A program made the position numbers and the translations under genes. From the NCBI RefSeq assembly GCF_004327335.1, contig NZ_QJUO01000003.1, forward strand, positions 62,001 through 126,000: DNA of 64,000 bases, read 5' to 3'. Below, one piece after another: positions 33,903 through 46,746 of this stretch. Position 1 is the stretch's first letter. Each line of letters begins with the position of its first letter. Source of the stretch: Stutzerimonas kirkiae. GTDB taxonomy: Bacteria > Pseudomonadota > Gammaproteobacteria > Pseudomonadales > Pseudomonadaceae. The notes beneath the pieces were generated by a model, which saw only the letters and a program-made list of their open reading frames with translations, made no database searches and was not told the origin of the DNA.

Positions 33903-35762
33903 ATGAACAAGAGCACCTTGAAGTTCGGCTTCTGGCCTTCTGCCTGGAGTGCCGGGCAGGCTGCCGCCGCGAGCTGTGATTTCGCCGAATTGCAGGTTGG
34001 CCATGGAGGACTGCTGTGGACGCTGTTCGATCCGCACACGGGGCGCTGCCGCCTCTGGTTTCAGCGGCGGGGCGAGCGCCGTTGCCTGACGCCGGATGGC
34101 TTTTCGCTGCGCAGCCGGGTCTATGAATACGGTGGCGGAGCCCTGTGCATGACCGGGCAGGGCGTGGCTTTCGTCAATGAGGCCGATCAACAGCTCTACC
34201 GGCAGGCACTCGATGGTGCGCCGCAACGGATACTGCTGCGCGAGGGCTGCCGCTATGGCGATCTGTGTTTCGACGCACAGCGACAGGCGGTGCTGGCGGT
34301 CGAGGAGGAACATGGCGGGGAGGGCGTCGTGCATCGCCTGGTCAGTATCGGGTTGCTCGATGCACGGCGCTGTGTGATCGCCGAGGGTGGCGATTTCTAT
34401 GCCGCGCCCTGCCTGTCGGCGGATGGCATGGCATTGGCCTGGATCGAATGGGACCGCCCCGAGCAGCCCTGGACCCTTACCCGTTTATGCCTGGCCGAGC
34501 GCGGCGCGGCAGGCTGGCAGGCGCCGCGCCGCTTGTCTGGCGAAGGGACGCAAGCCGCATGGCAGCAGCCGCGTTTCCATCGTCGTGGGCGCCTGTTCTG
34601 CCTGAGCGACGGGCAAGGCTGGTGGCAACCCTGGTGCTGGACACAGGACCGTATGCAGCCGCTCATGGCCGATAGCCGCTTCGATCATGCGCCCAGCCCC
34701 TGGCAACTCGGGGTGGTCAGTTACCTGCCCCTGGAAGAGGGTGTGCTGCTGTGCCGTATCGAGCAGGGCTTCGGGCGGTTGATCGTGCGCGATGGCCAGG
34801 GCCGCGAGCGGCGCCTGGCCGTGGAGTTCAGTCGTTTCCGCCAGTTGGCCTGCGACGAGGATTCCTTCTATTGCATCGCCGCCGCCGAGGATCGGCTGCC
34901 CGCGGTGCTCGCCATCGCGCGCGACAGTGGCGAGGTGCGGGTGCTGGCCGGGGGCGGGCGGCCCTTGCCGGACGATCAAGTGTCCCGCCCCCGGCCGCTG
35001 CGCTTTGGTCCGCTGGGGGAGCAGGCGCATGCCTTCTTCTATACGCCCGTCCGCCTGCATGGCCAGGCGCCTGCCGACGACGGCTTGCCTCCCCTGGTGA
35101 TGTTCCTGCATGGCGGGCCAACGTCGGCCTGCTACCCGGTCTTCGACCCGCGCATCCAGTTCTGGACGCAGCGTGGCTTTGCCGTGGCCGACCTGAACTA
35201 CCGGGGCAGCAGCGGCTTTGGCCGGGATTACCGGCAATGCCTGGAAGGCCAGTGGGGCCTGTTCGATGTACAGGACGCCTTGGCGTTGCGCCGCTATCTG
35301 GCCGAGGAAGGGCTGGTCAATGGTGAGCGGGCGTTCATCCGCGGAGGTAGCGCCGGCGGTTACACGGCACTGAATGCGCTGGTGGGCAACCGCTGCTTCC
35401 GTGGCGCGGCGAGCCTCTACGGGGTCAGCGACCCCCTGGCGCTACGGCGCGTCACCCACAAGTTCGAAGCCGACTACCTGGACTGGCTGATCGGTGAGCC
35501 AAAGGCCCAGGCAGAGCGTTACCGTGAACGGGCGCCCTTGCACAATGCGCAACGGATCGACACGCCGGTGATCTTTTTCCAGGGCGGCCAGGATGCGGTG
35601 GTGCTGCCGGAGCAGACCGAGTCGATGGTGGCCGCTTTGCGCGCCCGGGGCGTGCCGGTCGAGTACCGCTTGTATGAAGAAGAGCGGCACGGCCTGCGCA
35701 AGGCCGAGAACCTGGCGGATGCGCTGGAATGCGAATTGCGTTTCTACCAGGCGTTGTTGTAA
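33903..35762 (+). CDS. S9-family prolyl oligopeptidase-like peptidase
   Basis: A 619-residue peptidase with an N-terminal beta-propeller region (about 1-370) and a C-terminal alpha/beta-hydrolase domain. The catalytic triad is visible: S483 in GGSAGGY, D564 in GGQDAVV and H596 in EERHGL. HGGPTSACYPVFDPRIQFW and NYRGSSGFGRDYR are standard for the acylaminoacyl-peptidase branch. No signal peptide, so cytoplasmic peptide turnover is likely. The ATG at 33903 follows CAGGAGCGAGCG. Confidence 0.92.
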   Translation: MNKSTLKFGFWPSAWSAGQAAAASCDFAELQVGHGGLLWTLFDPHTGRCRLWFQRRGERRCLTPDGFSLRSRVYEYGGGALCMTGQGVAFVNEADQQLYRQALDGAPQRILLREGCRYGDLCFDAQRQAVLAVEEEHGGEGVVHRLVSIGLLDARRCVIAEGGDFYAAPCLSADGMALAWIEWDRPEQPWTLTRLCLAERGAAGWQAPRRLSGEGTQAAWQQPRFHRRGRLFCLSDGQGWWQPWCWTQDRMQPLMADSRFDHAPSPWQLGVVSYLPLEEGVLLCRIEQGFGRLIVRDGQGRERRLAVEFSRFRQLACDEDSFYCIAAAEDRLPAVLAIARDSGEVRVLAGGGRPLPDDQVSRPRPLRFGPLGEQAHAFFYTPVRLHGQAPADDGLPPLVMFLHGGPTSACYPVFDPRIQFWTQRGFAVADLNYRGSSGFGRDYRQCLEGQWGLFDVQDALALRRYLAEEGLVNGERAFIRGGSAGGYTALNALVGNRCFRGAASLYGVSDPLALRRVTHKFEADYLDWLIGEPKAQAERYRERAPLHNAQRIDTPVIFFQGGQDAVVLPEQTESMVAALRARGVPVEYRLYEEERHGLRKAENLADALECELRFYQALL

Positions 35763-35835
35763 GCGATGGCGTCGGCTAGAGGTAGCTGGAGTCGGCATGC
35801 CTACGCACAATGGCCTGAAACTGCCTCTATGCCAT

Positions 35836-35991
35836 TCAGTCCTGCTGCGGATATTCCTGCGTGGTGCGAGGCGCCTCGGGGCATTGCTCGTCCAGCGACT
35901 GACGATAGCGCACACAGCCACGCATAAAGGCTGGCCAGCCGGGGACTTCCGGGGTATGCGGCGGTCGCTCCGGCAATAGCGCCCAGATCAA
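35836..35991 (-). pseudogene. Short coding-like remnant after the GNAT gene
   Basis: A frame open from the GNAT stop at 36040 to a TGA at 35836-35838 reads like protein (LIWALLPERPPHTPEVPGWP then AFMRGCVRYRQSLDEQ) with codon use like the genome's genes. It lacks an ATG; the only candidate is TTG at 35989-35991. It may be a 51-residue gene or the tail of a decayed one. Nothing else is seen in the 277-bp gap after the S9 peptidase. Confidence 0.3.
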
Positions 35992-36039
35992 GGCGCCCTT
36001 CGTCGAACTGGCGGATCTACCAGCAATTTCTCGATACGC

Positions 36040-36507
36040 TCATGGGGTATCGGTCTTCTCTCCTGGCAGTGGTTTTTCCATCGGCTGGTAGACCAGCCCG
36101 GAGAGTTCGGCGATTTCGCCTGAACACTCGAAGCCATGGCGCCTGTAGGCCGCGACCGAGGTCAGGGAGGCATTGACGGTCAGTAGGTCGCTGCGCACCT
36201 GTTTAAGAATGGCGGCGAGCAGGCGGCCGCCGATGCCTTGCCGCTGGCGCTCGGGGGCGACGAACAGCATGGCCAGGTGCCGTCCTTCCTTCAGCTCGAC
36301 CAGCCCTTGCAGTTCGCCAGCATCCTCGAGGACGAGGATCAGGTTGTCACCCCGCATGCGCTCGGCGAAGGCTTCGGGCGCGGCGATGCGGGTGAAGGTC
36401 TGGATCCCTCGTTCATTCAGCGTCGGGGCGACGGCGTCCATGAAGGCGGCCATGCACAGGGCGCTGGCGGCGTCGAGGTCGGCAGGGCCGAGCTTGCGGA
36501 TGCTCAT
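36040..36507 (-). CDS. GNAT-family N-acetyltransferase
   Basis: A 155-residue GNAT enzyme. The acetyl-CoA-binding motif A appears as LFVAPERQRQGIGGRLLAAI, motif B/C region as LTVNASLTSVAAYRRHGFEC. The substrate cannot be inferred. The ATG at 36507 is 44 bp downstream of the paiB-like stop on the same strand, so the two are likely co-transcribed. Confidence 0.9.
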   Translation of the reverse strand: MSIRKLGPADLDAASALCMAAFMDAVAPTLNERGIQTFTRIAAPEAFAERMRGDNLILVLEDAGELQGLVELKEGRHLAMLFVAPERQRQGIGGRLLAAILKQVRSDLLTVNASLTSVAAYRRHGFECSGEIAELSGLVYQPMEKPLPGEKTDTP

Positions 36508-36551
36508 GTCGTGGTGGCCCGATGCGCTGGGTTGGTCATGGCGTAGGAGGC

Positions 36552-37187
36552 TCAGGCTTGCTTGCCGCTGGCCTCGACCAGGTGGACCATGTTCAGGTCG
36601 CCAGCGCTGGCTGTCAGCCCCTGGATGATGCCCGCCTGGTTTTCCGCCGGCTGGTTCTGGCTGGTCTTCCAGGTGCCTTCCAGGCGGGAAACGACCAGCT
36701 CGATGCCGACGATGGCCTTGAGCAGTTTTTCCGTGTAGTCGGTGGGCGCGTCATCGACCCGCCAGGGTTCTGCCCGTCCGGACTCGGTGTGGGCTGTGAG
36801 TTGGTCGAGCTGGGTGCGCAGCCAATGCGGGTCGTCGATGGCGCGCAGCCTGCCATAGGCATGCACGACGACGTAGTTCCAGGTCGGCACGGCCTTGCCG
36901 GTACGCTGCTTGGTCGGGTACCAGGAGGGCGTGATATAGGCGTTGGGGCCGTGGAAGATCGCCAGCGCCTCGCCGCCTGCGTCGAGATCCTTCCAGAGCG
37001 GGTTGGCCCGCGCCACATGGCCGCGCAGGACGCCCGGGGCGCCCGGCGCGGCGCTCAGGTGCAGGGGAATATGGCTGGCCTCCAGGCCCCGGGAGGACAG
37101 CGTGACCAGGGTGGCGAGCGGCGATGCCTGGATCAACTGGTGCATCATCTCGACGCTCGGTGCCGCGAAATGCTTGGGGGTGAACAT
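36552..37187 (-). CDS. PaiB-family FMN-binding protein
   Basis: A 211-residue member of the PaiB family (FMN-binding split barrel). MFTPKHFAAPSVEMMHQLI, LVTLSSRGLEASHIPLHL, NPLWKDLD, FHGPNAYITPSWYPTK and VPTWNYVVVHAYG are conserved along the whole length. In Bacillus, PaiB acts with the acetyltransferase PaiA in negative regulation of sporulation and protease genes; a GNAT gene directly downstream repeats that pairing here. A regulatory function in Pseudomonas is unproven. Confidence 0.9.
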   Translation of the reverse strand: MFTPKHFAAPSVEMMHQLIQASPLATLVTLSSRGLEASHIPLHLSAAPGAPGVLRGHVARANPLWKDLDAGGEALAIFHGPNAYITPSWYPTKQRTGKAVPTWNYVVVHAYGRLRAIDDPHWLRTQLDQLTAHTESGRAEPWRVDDAPTDYTEKLLKAIVGIELVVSRLEGTWKTSQNQPAENQAGIIQGLTASAGDLNMVHLVEASGKQA

Positions 37188-37227
37188 CTTCCAGTCCTCA
37201 GTGTTCTCTTGGCTTCAGGCGATAGCC

Positions 37228-37563
37228 TTATTCGTCCTCGGCGCTGACGCCGATGGCCGACAGGCACTTGAGCGAGCTTCCCGGCAACTGCCAGGTTTCG
37301 CTTTCCGGCTGGTACAGGGCTTCCATCAGGGCGTTGTAGCTGAACTGCCAGTGCCGGCGTTCGCGGCCATCCTGGCATTCGATGCGCAGCGCGATGGCGT
37401 CGCTGGCGAAGGGCAGGCCAGCCTCGGCGGCGGCATCGGCCTGGTCGAGCAGATCGTCGTCGAGCTGGAAGTCGAAGGCATGCAGGCCGTCGATCTCCAG
37501 CATATCGGCCTGTTCCAGTTGGTCGAGCAGGTAGAGCGGGTGTTCGGTCATGGGTTCTGTCAT
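37228..37563 (-). CDS. Small acidic conserved protein (DUF5629-like)
   Basis: A 111-residue acidic protein: LLDQLEQADMLEIDGLHAFD, LRIECQDGRERRHWQFSYNAL and a GSSLKCLSAIGVSAEDE end. It resembles the pseudomonad family DUF5629, mentioned from memory and not certain. Two possible starts (37563 or 37551) lack good ribosome sites. It lies 40 bp upstream of the paiB-like gene on the same strand. Confidence 0.6.
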   Translation of the reverse strand: MTEPMTEHPLYLLDQLEQADMLEIDGLHAFDFQLDDDLLDQADAAAEAGLPFASDAIALRIECQDGRERRHWQFSYNALMEALYQPESETWQLPGSSLKCLSAIGVSAEDE

Positions 37564-37762
37564 CGTGGCGGGGCGCGGTGTGGCGCCTGGAGTTCGGATT
37601 TCGGCATGCTTGTTTATCCCTTGGGGGGCATGTTGCCTGAATCAAGCCGCGCCGCGAAGCGGCGTCGGCCTGGATGAGTTGTCAGGCTGCCTGGCTACGA
37701 CACGCGGTGATCTGGCTTTCGATAGTCACATATCGACCGGATTTGGCGATTGAAGGTATTGC

Positions 37763-37793
37763 TTGACTTAGAGCGCGCTCTAACCAGTAGCCT
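37763..37793 (+). promoter_or_regulatory. MerR-type promoter with perfect palindrome
   Basis: TTGACT (-35) at 37763-37768 and TAGCCT (-10) at 37788-37793 are separated by 19 bp, the long spacer expected for MerR activators. The spacer holds the perfect 16-bp palindrome TTAGAGCGCGCTCTAA (37768-37783). It lies just upstream of the AhpD-like gene and its merR partner. Confidence 0.8.
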
Positions 37794-37822
37794 CATTGTG
37801 TCGTCCATTGAGGAGTACTGCA

Positions 37823-38299
37823 ATGAAGTTCAAGAAGTCAAGTTTGGAAAAGTTCAAGTTGGCTATGTTGGTTCTGCCAATCTTAGCAACACCTGCGCTC
37901 GCGCAAGATGGTAACGAGAGGCGTGCTACTGGCGAGGCGGCTCTAAAGCGCATTACTGGCAGCGATGGCCGTGCCGTCGTTGATGCTCTCGGCGATATGG
38001 CTCCTGAACTCGGGGAATGGATCGTCGATTTTGCTTATGGGGATGTATTTGCGCGGCCTGGCTTGTCCGACGCTAAACGAGAACTGGCCACCGTTGCAGC
38101 TCTCACGGCCCTCGGCAATGCAAGACCTCAATTGGAGGTACATATTGGTGGGGCGCTGAATGTGGGCTGCTCGCCAAGAGAGATTGTCGAGGTTATTTTG
38201 CAGATGGCCGTGTACTCTGGTTTTCCGAGTGCGCTTAACGGAATCTCTGCAGCCAGGAGTGTTTTTGAGGCGCGTGGCGTGAAAGTGGGCGAAAAATAG
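37823..38299 (+). CDS. Exported carboxymuconolactone decarboxylase-family protein
   Basis: A 158-residue AhpD/CMD-fold protein with a signal peptide (KLAMLVLPILATPALAQ). The CMD core has the pattern KRELATVAALTALGNARPQL, VHIGGALNVGCSPREIVEVI. Only one Cys is present in the region where AhpD peroxidases have CxxC, so a peroxidase activity is doubtful; decarboxylase or quinone handling is possible. The ATG at 37823 follows TTGAGGAGTACTG. GC content is visibly lower than the neighbours. Operon with the merR gene 9 bp downstream. Confidence 0.82.
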   Translation: MKFKKSSLEKFKLAMLVLPILATPALAQDGNERRATGEAALKRITGSDGRAVVDALGDMAPELGEWIVDFAYGDVFARPGLSDAKRELATVAALTALGNARPQLEVHIGGALNVGCSPREIVEVILQMAVYSGFPSALNGISAARSVFEARGVKVGEK

Positions 38300-38308
38300 G
38301 ATCGCTGT

Positions 38309-38695
38309 ATGAAGTTGCTATCCATCCATGAAGTCGCAGGGCGTACGGGCCTGACGCCCCATACGCTGCGCTACTACGAACGTATCGGCCTGATCTCTCC
38401 CGTTGGGAGAGGTATCGGGGGGCAACGCCGCTATGCGGAGGCGGACATCGCTTGGGTGGAGTTTCTTGTGAGGTTGCGCGCGACAAGGATGCCTATTGCA
38501 AGAATGAAAGAGTTTGCAATATTGCGAAGTGCCGGGGACGTGACCTACCCATATCGGCGTCTAATGCTGGAGACCCACCTCGCGGAGTTGCAGCAAGTCA
38601 TGGACGATATGCAAAGGGCCGCGACCACGATTTCCGAGAAGATTGCCTTTTATAAGGAGTCTGAACGAGTATCTGTTGCGAGGCCAAACGATTAA
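38309..38695 (+). CDS. MerR-family transcriptional regulator
   Basis: A 128-residue MerR regulator. The winged helix starts SIHEVAGRTGLTPHTLRYYE and includes GLISPVGRGIGGQRRYAEAD; a coiled-coil dimer helix fills the C-terminal half. The metal-binding cysteines of MerR, CueR or ZntR are absent, so the inducer is likely organic, such as an aldehyde or quinone as in the NmlR/AdhR group. It lies directly after the CMD gene and likely acts on the palindromic promoter upstream. Confidence 0.88.
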   Translation: MKLLSIHEVAGRTGLTPHTLRYYERIGLISPVGRGIGGQRRYAEADIAWVEFLVRLRATRMPIARMKEFAILRSAGDVTYPYRRLMLETHLAELQQVMDDMQRAATTISEKIAFYKESERVSVARPND

Positions 38696-38758
38696 GCCAA
38701 GAGGTAGGCTGTAGCCCGTCCCAGTGAGCGAGGCGAACGGTTTGAGCCAATTGTTGGG

Positions 38759-39058
38759 TTATTCAGTGGCATCTTCGCAAATTGCAGTAAGGCCAAGAAC
38801 TGTGGTCGGGGTGTCCCCTAAATGTGTTTTTGTGGCGATGACCATATTTGCATTGGTGTCACCCTCTAATCTATATGGCTTTCCATTGCATACCTTGCTG
38901 GCTTTTCTGTTGATTTTTCTCAACAGTTCTTCACGAGAGTTGAAAATGCTGGCGTGACTTGTGATTGCATATTGCCCAGGACTAACTTCAGTCGCTGCAG
39001 TCCACGTACACCCAGTGAGGACTGTTGCTATGAAGCTGGAGAGTGCTATTTTCTTCAA
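38759..39058 (-). CDS. Small lipoprotein, 99 aa
   Basis: A 99-residue protein read from a TTG start at 39056-39058, with GGGGAT nine bases upstream. The sequence then begins MKKIALSSFIATVLTGC, a standard lipoprotein signal with a VLTGC lipobox; the mature part is small and basic. A longer frame from 39166 starts with sequence that looks non-coding. Low GC and rare codons for this genome suggest recent acquisition. Function unknown. Confidence 0.6.
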   Translation of the reverse strand: MKKIALSSFIATVLTGCTWTAATEVSPGQYAITSHASIFNSREELLRKINRKASKVCNGKPYRLEGDTNANMVIATKTHLGDTPTTVLGLTAICEDATE

Positions 39059-39763
39059 CGGTATGAATCCCCATGGATATTTAACTATAATTAGACGCCC
39101 GTTTGGTGGATAACTCCTCAGGCGGGCGTGGTGGATAGCATTCTTTGCCTTGTCGGTAAACTCCATCTGGATTGAGAGCTTCAGTGGTATCGCAGCACTA
39201 TAAAAGAATCATGCACCATGGACGGAAAGCCTCGGTTGCCCGACCGGATACGTGAGCCGATTCGGCTAAGACATTACTTGATTCGCATCGGGCGTGTCTA
39301 TTGCGAGTGAGGCAAAGAGCAGGGCATCAACGGGCCGGTTTAAAGCATTCCTTTAAGGTGTTTCGCGGATCTGGCGTCGCAGCAGCGCCCTGGCGGGCGC
39401 TATCCCTTCCCCAGCCCTTCTCCCGCAAGGGGAGAAGGGAGCCGTATGTGCCAGGGCCGGGCAATACGATTGGCAACGACGATCTATGCTTTTCCCCATG
39501 GTCACTTCGATATTTTGCTGCGAACCCGCCCGGCCAGCCTCTCGGAGAAACCTTCGTCGGTAGGGACGCCGACGAAGAGCGCCTTCTTTGTCATAGGGGC
39601 GACGGGTTCATGCGTGTTTCGTAGAGGGGCTGGCTGGGTTCGCGACGCCACGGATACCAGGGCACCGCCAGCGATGTACGAGCAAAGGCTCAAGCGGGAC
39701 TTTACGTCCAGCTTTCCAGCCTCCAGCCTCTTTAATAGAAGCCCCTGGCCGTGAGCCCGTGGC
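39059..39763. repeat. Mosaic repeat locus 3 and fragment of the palindromic element
   Basis: This 705-bp gap has no convincing gene. The stretch around 39550-39660 (ACCTTCGTCGGTAGGGACGC, GGCGACGGGTTCATG) repeats at about 47280-47370 in the same orientation and near 9160-9260 inverted. At 39707-39740 there is a half copy of the palindromic element (CGTCCAGCTTTCCAGCCTCC). The first 300 bp are lower in GC. Confidence 0.55.
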
Positions 39764-43474
<3,711 letters not shown>

Positions 43475-43973
43475 GGGGCTACCTGAAAGAGCGGGAAACG
43501 AAAAGGGCGCAATGATACCAAGCTATGCAGCACCTGGGCCGTCCTGTGCTGCTGTATGAAAATGGCTCATGTTGGGCTGGGGCCGGCTTTCCGCAAGGTG
43601 CGCTTATGATGATCGCGCCGAGCCTGCCATGGACATTTCTTGCGAGTGGATTGTTAATCAAATGTGCGGCTTGCCGGGCGCTGTCGGGGGTGTTCTATCG
43701 TCCATGGGCTCGCGGCGAATACCGAGGTGACCATGGAAAGGGCCGTCGGCGCGGTACCGAATCATTCGTGGGCTTTTCGGTTGCGTGCTCTTTCCCACAG
43801 GCGCTGCTGAAGGTGGCTGTGGGAATGCCTGGAGGTGGGGCGGGGCATTCGCACTGAGACGATGATCCAGCGGTCGCGCTCTACGATCTTGAAGCCAGAC
43901 ACACTATTGCCAATCCGCTATCAGCATCCGTGCGCCGCGCGATCACATCGTATGCCACCACAATAGCGGGCTC
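43475..43973. repeat. Mosaic repeat locus 4
   Basis: No gene is seen. From about 43715 (ACCATGGAAAGGGCCGTCGG) to 43920 (AGCCAGACACACTATTGCCA) the sequence parallels 9297-9540 module by module. The metH promoter should lie at the left end. Confidence 0.6.
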
Positions 43974-44609
43974 TCAGAACGGCACCGGGCTTTCGAAGCG
44001 CAGGCGTTCGCCGCTTTGCGGGTGGGTCAGGCTGAGCATGCTGGCATGCAGGCACAGGCGCTCGTGGGCTTGGAGGGCCTGTTCATGGGCATAGAGGCGG
44101 TCGCCCAGTAGCGGATGGCCGATGGACAGCATATGGACGCGCAACTGGTGCGAGCGCCCGGTGATCGGTGTCAGTTCCACCCGGCTGTAGTGCTCGTGGC
44201 GTTCCAATACGCGCCAGTAGGTCAGGGCATGCTTGCCCTGTTCATGGTCCACTACATGCCGTGGCTTGGTCGGCGGGTCGTAGCGCAGCGGCAGCTCGAT
44301 ACGGCCGCTGTCCTGCTCGGGCTGGCCCCAGCAGAGGGCGGTGTAGGCCTTCTCGGTCTCCCGGTCGTGGAACTGGCGCGACAGTTCGCGATGGCTGTCG
44401 GCATCGCGGGCCAGCACGATCAGGCCCGAGGTTTCCCAATCCAGGCGATGCACGATACGTGCTTCCGGGTAGCCATTATCCTGCAGGCGGGTCACCAGGC
44501 AGTCGCGGTTGTCCTCGGCGCGGCCAGGCACCGACAGCAGCAGGGTGGGCTTGTCGATCAACAGCAGGGCGTCGTCCTGGTGGATGATCCTGATCGTGCT
44601 CAGGGGCAT
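43974..44609 (-). CDS. rluA: RluA-family pseudouridine synthase
   Basis: A 211-residue pseudouridine synthase without an S4 domain, the RluA size class. The catalytic Asp is D57 in HRLDWETSG; ITGRSHQLRVHM and HPLLGDRLY are also conserved. RluA modifies 23S rRNA U746 and tRNA U32 in E. coli. It lies after minE in an order known from Pseudomonas, in the same direction. Confidence 0.92.
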   Translation of the reverse strand: MPLSTIRIIHQDDALLLIDKPTLLLSVPGRAEDNRDCLVTRLQDNGYPEARIVHRLDWETSGLIVLARDADSHRELSRQFHDRETEKAYTALCWGQPEQDSGRIELPLRYDPPTKPRHVVDHEQGKHALTYWRVLERHEHYSRVELTPITGRSHQLRVHMLSIGHPLLGDRLYAHEQALQAHERLCLHASMLSLTHPQSGERLRFESPVPF

Positions 44610-44701
44610 GCGGTATCCCTTTCCAGGGTTCTTGAGTCCGAGAGGGTGTGCGGCCCGCCTGGTTCGCGGGCAGGCCAGCGCCCGCAGAGTAAAAACGCAA
44701 A

Positions 44702-44723
44702 CGGCGGCTCGTGGGAGCCGCCG
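44702..44723 (-). terminator. Terminator of minCDE
   Basis: CGGCGGCTC and GAGCCGCCG form a 9-bp stem around a 4-base loop; on the minus strand TTTGCGTTTTTAC follows. It lies 20 bp after minE. Confidence 0.75.
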
Positions 44724-44742
44724 CTGTGCGCCGGAGGGCCGC

Positions 44743-44997
44743 TCAGCGGTCCGGCAGGGTGATGTTCAATTCGAGGATCGAACAGCCGCCCTGGTCTTCC
44801 AGTGCGACCTGTACCTGGTCCTGGTCGATGTTCACATACTTGCGAATGACCTCGACCAGTTCCTTCTGCAGGGCTGGCAGGTAGTCGGGCTGGGTCCGTT
44901 GGCCGCGCTCGTGTGCGACGATGATCTGCAGACGCTCTTTCGCAATGGCGGCGGGGGTTTCTTTCTTGCGTTCACGAAAGAAGTCGAAAAGGTTCAT
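44743..44997 (-). CDS. minE: Cell division topological specificity factor MinE
   Basis: An 84-residue MinE, with the MinD-interacting N-terminus ([20 protein letters not shown]) and the topological domain ([19 protein letters not shown]). It drives MinD off the membrane, giving pole-to-pole oscillation. Its start overlaps the minD stop by 4 bases. Confidence 0.97.
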   Translation of the reverse strand: MNLFDFFRERKKETPAAIAKERLQIIVAHERGQRTQPDYLPALQKELVEVIRKYVNIDQDQVQVALEDQGGCSILELNITLPDR

Positions 44998-45809
44998 TCG
45001 CGACCTCCGAACAGTCGTTGCAGGAAGCCGGGTTTCTTGACATCGAGGAAGCGGTGCGCCACGTCCTTGCCCAGCAGGCGGTCGACGGCGTCGCTATAGG
45101 CCTGGCCGGCGTCGCTCTGGTCGTCGAGGATGACCGGAATACCCTGGTTGGATGCCTTGAGCACGGCCTGGGATTCGGGGATCACGCCCAGCAGGCGGAT
45201 GGAGAGGATTTCCTCGACATCCTCGACACCAAGCATTTCGCCCTTGGTGACGCGCTCGGGGTTGTAGCGTGTCAGCAGCAGGTGCTCCCTGATCGGCTCC
45301 TCGCCACTTTCGGCGCGGCGCGATTTGCTCGCCAGCAGGCCTAGCATACGGTCGGAGTCACGTACCGAGGACACCTCGGGGTTGGTGACGACGATGGCTT
45401 CATCGGCGAAGTACATGGCCAGGTGCGCGCCCTTCTCGATACCGGCGGGGGAATCGCAGATGACGTATTCGAAGTTCTGGCTCAGCTCTTCGATGACTTT
45501 GCCGACGCCTTCCTGGGTCAGCGCGTCCTTGTCGCGGGTCTGGCTGGCGGCCAGCACATAGAGGTTCTCCAGGCGCTTGTCCTTGATCAGCGCCTGGGTC
45601 AGGCTGGCATCGCCGTTGATGACGTTGACGAAGTCATACACCACGCGGCGTTCGCAGCCCATGATCAGGTCGAGGTTGCGCAGGCCAACGTCGAAATCGA
45701 CGATGACGGTCTTGTGCCCGCGCAGGGCGAGGCCGGTACCGATGGCGGCGCTGGTGGTGGTCTTGCCGACGCCACCCTTGCCGGAAGTGACTACGAGGAT
45801 CTTGGCCAA
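44994..45809 (-). CDS. minD: Septum site-determining ATPase MinD
   Basis: A 271-residue ParA-like ATPase with deviant Walker [10 protein letters not shown] at about residues 10-18, a [13 protein letters not shown] switch and a C-terminal amphipathic membrane-targeting helix ([11 protein letters not shown]). It recruits MinC to the membrane. Overlaps minE by 4 bases; 80 bp after minC. Confidence 0.97.
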   Translation of the reverse strand: MAKILVVTSGKGGVGKTTTSAAIGTGLALRGHKTVIVDFDVGLRNLDLIMGCERRVVYDFVNVINGDASLTQALIKDKRLENLYVLAASQTRDKDALTQEGVGKVIEELSQNFEYVICDSPAGIEKGAHLAMYFADEAIVVTNPEVSSVRDSDRMLGLLASKSRRAESGEEPIREHLLLTRYNPERVTKGEMLGVEDVEEILSIRLLGVIPESQAVLKASNQGIPVILDDQSDAGQAYSDAVDRLLGKDVAHRFLDVKKPGFLQRLFGGRE

Positions 45810-45889
45810 GGTGATTCACCCTAAAGTGTGTAGTGCGGGACCGGTTTTCCGGGAGCCCGTAGCGGTCTGAAAATTGGCGGAAGTATCCG

Positions 45890-46624
45890 TTAAAGACGGG
45901 TGATGTTCAACATATCGCCAGCCAGCTCGACCTGGACCGCCTCGGTCCAGAGCGGTTCGCGGCGCAGGTCTTCCGCCACCTTGTAGTGGCCGGCGATGGA
46001 AACCAGTTCCGCTGCCAACTGCTGGCAGAATATCCGTGCATGGGTATCGCCCTTGACTCCGGCCAGGGCGCGACCACGCAAGGGTGCGTACACATGGATG
46101 TTCCCATCGGCGAGAAGTTCCGCACCGGGGCTGACCGCCGCCATGACGATCAGGTCGCCGCCCTGGGCGTAGATCTGCTGGCCACTGCGCACCGGCGTGC
46201 GCACGATGCGGGTCGGGCGATAGACCGGCTCGGCGGGCTTGCTCTCCTTGGCCGGCGCCTTGCTGGCGAGGTCGACGGGGCGTTCGCGGGCGCCGGAGGG
46301 CGGCAGTACCGGCATGTCCAGCGCCTCGGCGGCCTGGATATGCTCCGCCAGCGTAGCGCGCAACGCCAGGGTGCGCAGGCCGTGCTTGCGGCACAGGGCG
46401 ATCAGCGCCGCCAGGTCGAACTGCCGTTCGCCTTCGGGCAGCTTGTCCAGCGCGAGTATCAGCGGGGTATTGTTGAAGAAGTCGGGCGCCTGCTCGACCT
46501 TGGCGGCCAGTTGCCGGTCCAGGTGCTCGAGGTCGCTGCGGGCCAGTTCCAGTACGGTGATGGCGAGCATGCTGCCCTTGAGCTGGAAGGCGGGGGTCTG
46601 GTCGAGAAGGTCGGCTTGGTTCAT
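45890..46624 (-). CDS. minC: Septum formation inhibitor MinC
   Basis: A 244-residue MinC. The N-terminal FtsZ-inhibiting domain (about 1-105) is followed by a Pro/Lys linker and the C-terminal beta-helix ([36 protein letters not shown]) that binds MinD. First gene of the minCDE operon and divergent from the glutaredoxin-like gene. Confidence 0.96.
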   Translation of the reverse strand: MNQADLLDQTPAFQLKGSMLAITVLELARSDLEHLDRQLAAKVEQAPDFFNNTPLILALDKLPEGERQFDLAALIALCRKHGLRTLALRATLAEHIQAAEALDMPVLPPSGARERPVDLASKAPAKESKPAEPVYRPTRIVRTPVRSGQQIYAQGGDLIVMAAVSPGAELLADGNIHVYAPLRGRALAGVKGDTHARIFCQQLAAELVSIAGHYKVAEDLRREPLWTEAVQVELAGDMLNITRL

Positions 46625-46746
46625 GGTCTTACTGCGGCGGTAAATGCCGTGGACTTATAGCGAGGCCTGCGCTGGGCTGCAAGGCTTTAATGGCGGGAAC
46701 GGGGGTTATAGACTGCGCTTCTTTGCCTTTTCGCGAGTGATCGACG

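Noticed and set aside
43475-43973. Cobalamin or SAM riboswitch upstream of metH
   Set aside because: I found no conserved B12-box or SAM aptamer blocks; the region is mostly mosaic repeat.
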